NCBI GenBank assembly: GCA_014843695.1
Contig: CM026404.1
Coordinates: 83,569,787 to 83,633,786 of the forward strand
Direction of reading: 5' to 3'
Origin: Archivesica marissinica
Lineage: Eukaryota > Mollusca > Bivalvia > Venerida > Vesicomyidae
DNA length: 64,000 bases
The position numbers and the translations under genes were made by a program. Below the pieces are notes generated by a model. That model saw only the letters and a list, made by a program, of their open reading frames with translations. It was not told where the DNA came from and made no database searches. Of this stretch, positions 11,501 through 23,500 are shown piece after piece; position 1 is the first letter of the stretch, and each line of letters begins with the position of its first letter.

Positions 11501-14500
11501 CTGATATCAGGTAAGCCCCGTACGTTCCGTGGTGGGGTGGTTAGGTGTTTGTTTCTGATATCAGGTAAGCGTGTTGTGGTGGGTGTTGGTATGTTCCGTA
11601 GTGGGGTGGTTAGGTGTTTGTTTCTGATATCAGGTAAGCCCCGTACGTTCCGTAGTGGGGTGGTTAGGTGTTTGTTTCTGATATCAGGTAAGCCCCGTAC
11701 GTTCCGTGGTGGAGTGGTTAGGTGTTTGTTTCTGGCATCAGGTAAGCCCTGTACGTTCCATGGTGGAGTGGTTAGGTGTTTGTTTCTGGCATCAGGTAAG
11801 CCCCCATATGACATGTGTTGAATGTTTCGGTAAGCGCAAGGACTGCACTACTGTGGAATGTTTCAGTTTAGATTCTGGTATCATGTAAGTGCAAGGACTG
11901 CACTACTGTGGAATGTTTCAGTTTAGATTCTGGTATGACGCTAGTGCAAGGACTGCACTACTGTGGAATGTTTCAGTTTAGATTCTGGTATGACGCTAGT
12001 GCAAGGACTGCACTACTGTGGAATGTTTCAGTCGTATTTGACAGACTGTCAACATGCTATAGTAACTACACATTCTATGTTTGTATTGTAGGGTGACTGG
12101 ATCCAGGTTGTCGTGGATGACAGACTGTCAACATGCTATAGTAACTACACATTCTATGTTTGTATTGTAGGGTGACTGGATCCAGGTTGTCGTGGACGAC
12201 AGACTGTCAACATGCTATAGTAACTACACATTCTATGTTTGTATTGTAGGGTGACTGGATCCAGGTTGTCGTGGACGACAGACTGCCCTCATATTATGGT
12301 AGCTTGGTATTCATGCATTCGACCGACAAGAATGAGTTCTGGAGTGCACTTCTCGAAAAAGCTTACGCAAAGTATGTACTGAGTATTTTCATACATATTG
12401 TCATCTTAAGGTATTGGCCATTTTATACGTGGAGCTAGCTAGAACACAACATAGGCTGCCCCCCTCCTCCCGGACCAGATCTCCGTCTTATACCAACATT
12501 AATCTGCACAATATATATAAATACACACAGTTATCATAGTTAGTTTATACAAATTTATTTGAGCTCGATTACGAAACAAGTTTTTACAACTTATATTAAT
12601 CACTCTCGAAACCTCATTCCTGATGGAATCCATCGCCATGATGGAGAAAGAAGAGGCAATGTGGAATTTAAATGCCTTGCCTAAGCGCACAATCGTAACG
12701 ATTATCATAGTTAATTGCTGTAACGCGGTGTATATGTAGGATCTTACAATAGTCGTGATTTCATACCATATTTTATGAAAGAAGTTTAGGAATCACCAGG
12801 AGTGTGAGAGCATTTTTATCACATTACCACGGTAACACCAGCCATAAATTTGAAGGATAAAAAAGGTTGGTTTCTGTTTGCCAGTATATTTTTGAGCCTT
12901 ATTACATTATGTTACATCTGTGTGTTCTGTGTTTGTTCAGACTGAGCGGCTCCTATGAGTGCCTGAAGGGAGGAAGTACAAGTGAGGCCATGGAGGACTT
13001 CACGGGTGGTGTCACAGAGTCGGTCGACCTACAGAAGGCTGATACGAACCTGCTGAAAGTAATGATGAAGGCGTCTGCTCGTGGCTCCCTCATGGGTTGT
13101 TCCATCGATGTAAGTCTTACAACATTCTCATTGGTTGAAGATTCTTAGAGCAAATACAATAAATACACAGCTTAGTTTATAACGCAAACATTTATAGTTG
13201 ATACAAATTTGTTTTAGCTCGATTGCGAAACAAGTTCTTACAACTTATATTAATCACTCTCGAGATCTCATTCCTGATGGAATCCATCGCCACGTGGGAG
13301 AGAGAAGAGGCAACGTGGAATTTAAATGCCTTGCCTAAGTGCACAATCATAACGGCTCCAGCGGGGCTCAAACTCTGGATCTTTCGCGCATAAAGTGAAC
13401 GCGCATCCACTGTGCTATCACGACTTCCATTTAGCTATATCATCTTTTGACACCATTTTTGTTATTGTTGTTGTTGTTATGTGATTCTAATATCTCATAA
13501 ACAAACACACAATGCTTAACCCTTAACCTGCCAATCATGACTGAAGTCGCTTTAAAAAACAGCATATAGCCAGATCAGATGGCACATTCTGTGCAGGCTC
13601 AATGCTGTTTGCTATTCGGATAGTGGAGCTGGAACACTTGTCTGAATAGCAAACAATATAGATCCTGATCAGATGTGGCGTTATACCGCGGCTAATCTGG
13701 ATCTATGTTGTTTGCACATTCCGTCCAATTTATTCGGCTGGTTAAGTGTTAATACAGTTTAATTGAAACTACTACATGTATGTTATTTCCAAATGTTGGA
13801 AAGTGAACAAATGAAAGAAATCAATAAACAGTCATACGTATAGTGAACAAATGAAAGAAATCAATAAACAGTCGTACGTATAGTGAACAAATGAAAGAAA
13901 TCAATAAACAGTCATACGTATAGTGAACAAATGAAACAAATCAATAAACAGTCATACGTATATATTATCACACACATGAAACTGAAATAGTTATTTTTAA
14001 CCTACTGTTTTTATATTTCAGGCTGACCCCAACCAACTTGAGGCAATACTACAGAATGGTCTCGTCATGGGACACGCATACTCCGTCACTAGCGTTAAAC
14101 TGGTACGTAATCATACAATTATGTCACCATATGTCCATCACAAACATTATTTAGTTTAAACTTTATTTATTTTACAACGATTGCGAAGCAAGTCCTAACA
14201 ACTTATATTACTCACTGTCGTTGGCGCAGATGAAAGCGTAACTGTGGTCATTCGTGTGAGAGGAAACCGGAGTACCCGGAGAAAACCCACCTGTCCGATC
14301 TGGCGACCACCGTACCATCTCACATTCTTCCCGGTCCGAGGATCGAATCCGGGTTGCATTGGTGAGAAGCGAGTGCGCTAACCACTGCGCTAATTGGACA
14401 GCCAACTTTATTTGGACAAGATCTTCTAAAAACCATTTGTTTTATTTTCGCGAAACATCGCAGGAATGATGTTTACTGAGCCTAATTGTGCATAGAATTG

Positions 14501-17500
14501 TTGCGCTCCGCTCGCCTTATTTTTCATATAGTTATGACCTTAGTTTATACAAATTTATATTAGCTCGATTGTGAAACAAGTTCTTACAACTTATACTAAT
14601 AACTCTCGAGACCTCATTCCTGATGGAATCCATCGCCATGAGGGAGAGAGAAGAGGCAACGTGGAATTTAAAGGGCACAATCGTAACGGCTCCAGCGGGG
14701 CTCAAACTCCGGACCTTTCGCACCTGAAGCGAACTCGCATCCACTGTGCTATCACGACTTCCACAGTTATGACTTTGAACTCTGGATATTCTGAGTTTGT
14801 CATTTATTTGAAACTTAATTGTGACTCTATGTCGAATACATGTAGGATTAATGATCATCTAAATACTAGATTCTATACAATTAATGGAGTATAGAACACC
14901 AGAGTGCTGTTTCTGTATATAATATTATGTGGTGTACCATAATTTGACAGCAAACACTGCAAAGTTCTAACTCGGTAAGTCTGGATAGTGATGCGGTTTG
15001 AAATCGGGTTTAAGCCCAGATAGGTGTGCGCTACACCGCTGTTTCTGCATTGTGGTGGTTATAGAAGTCTCCCCATGCGCTTGTAGTAAGTGTTGATATC
15101 ATAACTAACCAGGTGCGATGTATTAGATATCATTTCCTCATTTACTCATCCATGATAGTAGGTTATGCATGTTGTACAGTTTGTGGAGTAATGTAACAGT
15201 GTTATCGCTATGGTGACCCAGCACCGAAACCTGAAATAACTAACCTGTGATCGGAGCGATGTATTAGATGTGATGTAACCGTGTTATCGCTATGGCGACC
15301 CAGCAGCGACACCTGAAATGTACTGAGATAACTGAAATTAATGTATGTGAGTAAATCCCAGAAATAGTTTTGTGTACATGTATTGATATGGTCTGTGTTG
15401 GTTAAATTTGTCAGGTGGAGATTAAAACTGCTAAAGCAAGTGGTAAGATCCCGCTGGTGAGGGTACGAAACCCCTGGGGCAGTGACACGGAGTGGAAGGG
15501 AGCTTGGAGTGACTCGTAAGTCTTCGTTTAATGAAATATTATTGTTTCATGTTACAGCTGTCTTTGAATATTATATAAAATTACGAATAAAGCCCTTATT
15601 CAAATATTGAAATACTCAAATTGTTTATTTTCCGTTTGTAATTTTCCATTAGATAATTGTTAATTTATGTTCGGAAAATGGTGTTCCTAATTGAGAAAAA
15701 ATTAATAATTGTTATTAAATGTTTTGTAAGGTTTTATTGATTACTCTATGTGAATAAGGTGATTTATGGAGTTACATTCTATTTTTAGAACTTCCTGAGT
15801 TGTTATATGGGGTTGTATACTAATTTTGATATTTATATAGGCCCATCTATTAGTGTTCTAGTTCACAGACGGGTCTGTAGTCCAGTGGTAACACGCTGGA
15901 CTGGTAATCCAGGGATCGCTGGTAGAATACACACGTTGTATGTTGACATTATTTTGTTACGTCAACAAACGTCGACGTCGTATACGACCTTCGTTTATTA
16001 GTTGAAACACTGAAATTAGATTCTGTAGAAATTTGCATTTTCACCGATGTAGTGTCACTTTAAACATGTGTTTAATTGCATAAAATTTTGTTTAAAATAA
16101 TTGCATTTCTTTATTCATATGATCTTTAACCCAGTCGTAACCTTTTTTCTTTCAGGTCACCAGAATGGAAATTCATCCCGGATGGTGAGAAGAAATCACT
16201 AGGTCTCACATTCGATAATGATGGTGAATTCTGGTAACATCAATTTGTTGTTTATTTGTTTGAAGAATTTTCTAAATATATTTCAACAATGAGATGTTCA
16301 CTTATTTGATATTATGTTGTTGTGGATGGTTACTCTTCACATGCACTGTCCGTCATCTCCGGTGTCCTGCAAAGCTATGTTTTAGGACCATGCCTCCTTT
16401 TTGGCTACAACAACGACCTATCTTGACTCTGTCTAAAGTATAGCTAGACATTTATTACGGATGACACCATAGTGTATCTCACAGTAAAATCTTCTTACAA
16501 TGCACAAATCATTCAAAACAAGCTGTATACTCTAGAACAGTGGGAATGAGACTGGTCCATTGTGTTCAAGATCCTGAACAGTGTGAGGTTCTGAGCAGAA
16601 CTTGCAAAAGAAACCCACTAACTTTACCTTACAAGTACCACAATATTTAGAGGTTATTAAACCGCAGAGGTGGAGATATTGGCCCGAGGGCCGTTATGCC
16701 CGAGGGTCAATATCGGTTAGGTGCGCCAATATCCACAAATGGCCCACCGCAGCCGTTTAATAACTTCTTTATTGCATACATAGCCGTATGTTTCTTCTGC
16801 TGTTATTTGCTTATTTCGCTCAGCCATTTTACCGTCAAGAGACAACAATCTGTCAGATAACGACTTCAGTGTTGCTTCGGCGGCCATGTTTACACAATGT
16901 AGTTACTATGTTGTTGCTACCTATGACACGTGCTCGTGATTCGTTCTTGTCGCGTGCCGGGCCGATATTGGCCCGGCAGAGCCGATAATCGAAATATATT
17001 GCCCGCGTCGACCAGATATTTTGCTTTTCTACCATTAAATTTGTTACTATTTATAGTAACGTATGCAATAAATTGTATTAAAGATGAGCGATGCCGCTAA
17101 ATATCTAGTTTTTATTCCCCATCAAAAAATCTGCATCGTAATAAATTATATTCAAAGTATAACACATGTATATCATGTGCTGATTTAGCAGAATTTCATG
17201 AACAAGAATTTAGTCCTACAAGTCACCCAGTGTAAATCCATCCATATAAACACAGTGAACCATCCAATCAATCAACTAAACTCATAGCTCATTAAAGAAA
17301 TCAATAAACATGGTCATATGCTATGTAGCTACAGTCTACATCCGCAATGTCAAAAGTCGGTTATGTTGAATTAGCCGGTTATCTCGAACTCGGAACAAAG
17401 TCCCGTTTTAGACACTTTTCATTTTACATATAACTAACTAGCTCTGTTTATATCGAATTTCGTTAAAAGTCAAACTTAGATTATGTCGAAGTATTTTGTT

Positions 17501-20500
17501 CGGTCCGAAAGAATTCCAAAGTACGGGTATAGATGGTATGTTACATTAGTTTATGTATCTTTGTTAGTTTATGTATCTTTATGTTAGTTTATGTATCTTT
17601 ATGTTAGTTTATGTATCTTTATGTTAGTTTATGTATCTTTGTTAGTTTATGTATCTTTATGTTAGTTTATGTATCTTTATGTTAGTTTATGTATCTTTAT
17701 GTTAGTTTATGTATCTTTGTTAGTTTATGTATCTTTATGTTAGTTTATGTATCTTTATGTTAGTTTATGTATCTTTATGTTAGTTTATGTATCTTTATGT
17801 TAGTTTATGTATCTTTATTGTATCTTTATGTTAGTTTATGTATCTTTTGTTGTTTTGTTTTTTGTGTTAGTTTATGTATCTTTATGTTAGTTTATGTATC
17901 TTTATGTTAGTTTATGTATCTTTATGTTAGTTTATGTGCATTTGTGTTAGTTTATGATTTTATGTAGTTTATGTATCTTTATGTTAGTTTATGTATTATT
18001 TATTGAGATTATGTTAGTTATGTATCTTTATGTTAGTTTATGTATCTGATGTTAGTTTATGTATCCTTTATGTAGGTTATGTATCTTATGTTAGTTTATG
18101 TATCTTTATGTTAGTTTATGTATCTTTATTGTATCTTTATGTTAGTTTATGTATCTTTATGTTAGTTTATGTATCTTTATGTTAGTTTATGTGCGTTTGT
18201 GTTAGTATTGGTATATAAAGTTCATTGGAAAACTAGAATAATTACAGACGGATCTGTAGTCCAGTGGTAACACGCTGGACTGGTAATCCAGGGATTGCAG
18301 GTTCGATTCCCCATCTGACCCTAATAAAATTAACAGTCTTTCAGATGGGACATTAAACCGAGGTCTCGTGTTGGTGATTTACACTGTGCACGTAAAAGAA
18401 CCAGAGGAGACTCTGGAATGGGTCTCTGTCTGTATCATTGCACTATCCTCCAAAAATCTAAAATGACTAATCTCTTCAGGAGGCGTCGCTCATATGGGCA
18501 ACCGGTAGCGACGATAAATAAACGTAAAACACACATAGAACAATTATTTGAGGTAACGTTTGCAAACTAGGGCCTAAATGTGAGCATGTCTCGTTTTGAC
18601 AGGATGTCATTCCAAGATTGGCAAGAAAACTTCCAGAAACTGGAGATCTGTAACTTGGGCCCGGATTCCCTGGATGAGGAGGAGGCTGCGCAAGGCAAGA
18701 TCCGCTGGGAGTCCACAGCTGAGATGGGGGAATGGATTAAGAGGGTGAATGCTGGAGGGTGTAGAAACTATTTGGGTAAAGTGTTCTTATAATATTCCTG
18801 TGTTTTGACTTAGATCAGGTGAGGAGTATTGGAAGCTCTACCAAGCCCTTAAATTGTTTTGTTATAAATAAATCCTGTATTGACAGAAAAATGAATATGT
18901 TTAACCCTTAACCCGACAATCACAACTAAAGTCACTTAAGCAAACAGTATAGAGCCAGATTAGACGGCACAGAATGTTCGGATAGTGGAGATATAACACT
19001 TGTCTGAATATCAACCCGCACGTCACTGTATGTTAAGAAACTTTTACAATAAAAGCCTTGTTTTAAAAATGATAAAAAACACCAATTGTTCAAAGTGTTG
19101 ATATTTCAACACAGTAAAGTACGGGTCATTCATTAAAAACCGAAAATTGCCGTGTACAACGGCCAGGGGTGGGTACTATAATGTAAGACGAGGCTTAGGG
19201 TACTGGTTGACCGCGTACATGTATATATGTCAGAGCTACATGGGTGTATCCATGCAATCGGCTGCCTATGGTTGATGCATGTGTCTGTCAATCAATGGAC
19301 CAATACTGCAGGAATTCAACCCTCAACTTATACATGTATATCGCAAATGAAAAGCATGCCAAATTTGTTCAGAAATAGAGAATGAAAGCAAAGTGTGTTT
19401 ACATGTACTTATGAATTTATGGACGGGGGGTCGCAAACATATTAGAATGACATGGGGGGTCCTGACTGTCGATTTCAGCCTGGACCGAATTGGTTTTGAA
19501 AATATTAGAAGCCCTGGTCATAATAATGTTTTCAAAGTTAATATAATAATAATATTATCAACCTTTATCAGATTGCATTGATACATTTCTGAGCCAACCG
19601 GTTCTATGGTAATCATGCACATTCTGTATCTAATAGAATCAAGTTGTATGCATTTCTGTCTATGATCTCCTACTTTGGTCCTGAAATCTGTGTGCATGCA
19701 CACACATATAAGACAGGTTGATAAAATGGACACCAGACACAAGTATAAATTGCATGTTTGGCCAGTGGTAATCTAGGGATTGCAGGGTGATCCCCCGTCT
19801 GACCCTAATAAAATTAACAGTCTTTCAGATGGGATGTTAAACCGAGGTCTCGTGTCGGTGCTCATAAAAGAACCAGAGGAGACTATGGAATGGGTCTCTG
19901 TCTGTATCATTGCACTATCCTCCAAAAATCTAAAATTACTAATCTCTTCAGGAGGCGTCGCTCATATGGGTAACCGGTAGCGACGATAAATAAACGTAAA
20001 ACACACTGCAAGCTGAAGACATTTTCAGTTTCAGGGTGCATTCTTTTATAAAACGTAATTATGGATACCACCATTTAACTCATTTTTAAATTAAATATTT
20101 TGTTATAGCACTCATTTTTATTTTGTCGTGTTTTGTATTCACACGTAAAACGTATCGAGCAATAAAATATGATTAAGCTAACAGAAAGCCACTTTGAGGC
20201 CATAATCTGGTGGTATTATAGTCGAATATGGACAATTCAAACTTGCAGAAATGAAGTGGAAGTCGTGATAGCTCAGTGGTAGCGCGTTCGCTTCATGTGC
20301 AAAAGGCCCAAAGTTCGAGCCCCGCTGGAGCTGTTATGATTGAGCCCTTAGGCAAGGCATTTAAATTCCACATTGCCTCTTCTCTCTTTCCCTCGTGCGA
20401 TGGATTCCATCAGGAATGAGGTCTCGAGAGTTATTAATATAAGTTATAAAAACTTATTTCACAATCTAACTAAAATAAATTTGTATAAACTAAACTAAAT

Positions 20501-23500
20501 TAGGCATCGTCTTTCGAAAATGGGGAAAAAAACATGCCGAGGATAGTAACACATTCATATCTGTAAGGCCTTTTAAATAGGGCCTCTCACTAGTTGATTT
20601 GGGGAAAACGTCGAAAGCTTTGTAGCTTTGTTTCCTGGCTTATTTTTACTCGTTATTTAACTGTTTGTAGAAACGTTCTCAACGAATCCCCAGTATCGTG
20701 TAACGTTGACTGACCCTGATGATGATGAAGACGACCTTTGTACGATGTTGGTGGGCCTGCTACAGAAAGACAGACGCAAGAAACGTAAGGAAGGACTGGA
20801 TATGTTGACCATCGGCTACGTCATTTACAAGGTTTGTTTTATTGTAAAATCAGTGATATAATATGTAAGCCATTTCTGTTTGCTCGATTAAGAATGAGCC
20901 GTTACGATTGTGCCCTTAGGCAAGGCATTTAAATTCCACATTGCCTCTTCTCTCTCCTTCATGGTGATGGATTCCATCAGGAATGAGGTCTCGAGAGTGA
21001 TTAATATAAGTTGAAAGAACTTGTTTCGCAATCGAGCTAAATTAAATTTGTATAAACTAAAGGCCAAGATGGATTTGCATTCTGAGAAAACATTAAAGTC
21101 GCTTTTATTAAGAGTTGGATTTAGTCTGGAAATAGAATTTAAACTTGCACAAGATTCAGTATATTAACTTCACAGACGCTTGGGGTCTGGATTGTACAAT
21201 TGCTCACAGGTGCTGGGGTTTGGTTAACCCTTTCAACACCACAGACCTCTAAATTGGCTTACAAAAAAGTGTAGATCCAGATGAGCCGGCTCGTCTCATC
21301 AGGATCTGCACTTTTTTCAAGTAATATAACTATTTTTAGAAAAAAAATTACCCATTTTGATAAATGAACTGATCCAAATGTAATTTTGTTATTAATTTAT
21401 TGGTCAAAATATCATGGACCAGTCCATGTCAGTTACTTGGTGTTGAATGGGTTTTTTTAGAAAAACTAAGAATGATTGTTTTAAAACATTAGATTAATCG
21501 CTCTCGAGACCTCATTCTTGATAGAATCCATCGCCATGAAGGGGAGTGAAGAAGTAATGTGGATTTAAGTGTCTTGCCTACGGACATCACCACCGTGGTT
21601 CGGTCAACTCGGTTCAGACAACTCGGTGTAACTCGGAATCCAAAAACCAAACAAATCTTGTTGGAAGTTGTGATAGCTCGTTCAGGACTGGAGTTTGAGC
21701 CCCGCTAGAGCCGTTACGATTTTGCCCTTAGGCAAGGCATTTAAATTCCACATGCCTCTTCTCTCTCCCTCGTGGCGATGGATTCCATCATGAGGTCTCG
21801 ATAGTGATTAATATAATTGTTTCGCAATCAAGCTAAAATAAATTTGTATTAAAATAAGCTAAAGAAATCTTCATTAAAATTTGAACAATTGTTGAATATA
21901 CAGATGAAGGAAGATGGCAGTATTGAAGGAACTGGACCCCTCGACCAACGTTTCTTCAAATACAATGCCAGCGTTGCCAAGTCACCATCGTTCATCAACA
22001 TGCGTGAGGTATGCGGTAGACACAAGTTGCCCCCTGGAACCTATGTCATCATCCCGTCCACCTTCGAGCCAGATCAGGCAGGACATTTTCTTCTTAGAAT
22101 CTTCACTGAGAAGGCAGGAATTACAGAGTAAGTTTTCTAGTTCCGGAACTTCTTCACATAATCACCATGTGCTGGTTCCCAGCTTCAGGTGATTTTTCAT
22201 TAATGTAAAGCTGAAACTATTATCCCAGGATTCATTACTTATACAGTCAAAACGCACCTGGAAAAAGCGGTTACCTTGTGTCAAAGGCCAGATCAAACCC
22301 CCCCTTTGAAAATCACTCTGTAATACACCTCGTATTAGCAGCCACCTTGTGTTTGCTGCAAGCGGTCGGTATATTTCATCCCAAATGCCATGTTCCCACT
22401 ACACTAGACAGCCAGGTATCAACCAAAGCAATGTATGTGAAGTGTGTGAAAATTCAATCAACATGGCCGTGTCAGTTCCAATTATCGTGCCCCATTAGTG
22501 TAAATCGTGTAAATTAGTCTGAATCATAGCAAATAAAGTGTTGAGAAGTTCATTTAACCCTTTCCCACTACGAAGCGCATCTCGACGCCAATGCCTATTG
22601 ACATAGATCGACACATTAGTAGTCAAACAAGCTATAATAAAGATCAGAACAACGTAGTGTATACAACACTTAATATTTCCTAGTAACCTCCATGAAGGTG
22701 GAGTAGGCAAGTTCACAGCTTATCCATTGCGTCTGATTGGTAAATTACAGCGAAATGTATGAAATATGAAACTACATCTCTATGGGGGAAAGGGTTAAGT
22801 TACTTCAAAAAGACCGATCAAATAATATTTTCACACCCATTCGGTCTTTTGTATGCAAATGTGAGTAATTATTTTTTACTAGAATATCCTGGTACTTGCG
22901 ATAACCTGATATTGTCAAAGCGAATTTCGCAACAAACTTAAAATTTGCAAATCCTGATGCTTATTTGACTTCATTCTTTAAAAGTGTAATATCATCACGC
23001 TAACATGAATTATTTACATGTGCGTATACATTACATCATTCCTCTAGTAAATGTCACATACGAAAATAGATACAAATAGGGCATATACGTTCATCGAATG
23101 GTCATGGGTTCGAGCCCCGCTCAGACCGTGTCTCATTTATATGAAAAAGTTGCCAGTTTCTTACGGAGGTTGGTGCACCCAAGTACTGGTTAACCGCTGG
23201 AGCCTGCCCAGGAAAGGTGTTGTTAGGTAAACTGCCCACCGGCCATATAGCCCAAAATGGTGCTGATGCAGGCGTAAAACCCAAAATATACCGTAACATA
23301 ACGTTCATCGAAGGAAATGCAATAGCGATGTAGATATTTATGTATTTGTTTGCTAGTATTTCAAATGAAATGTATGTGTTTCAGGGAGGGCGTGTGTCAT
23401 GGACGACATGAGTAGGTTTTTCTGTTCCATAGATACCTTCCACACCACATTTTGTTCAACATTTGTAATATTCTTTGAAATAACAACATTATATGGTTAA

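Noticed and set aside
11386..11821. 142-codon frames on both strands over the intron
   Set aside because: They coincide exactly with the 54-bp exon-edge repeat between two confident calpain exons.
18245..18320. Stand-alone tRNA-Thr gene
   Set aside because: The same tRNA-like sequence is always followed by the same SINE body at several sites, so it is a SINE head, not a tRNA gene.
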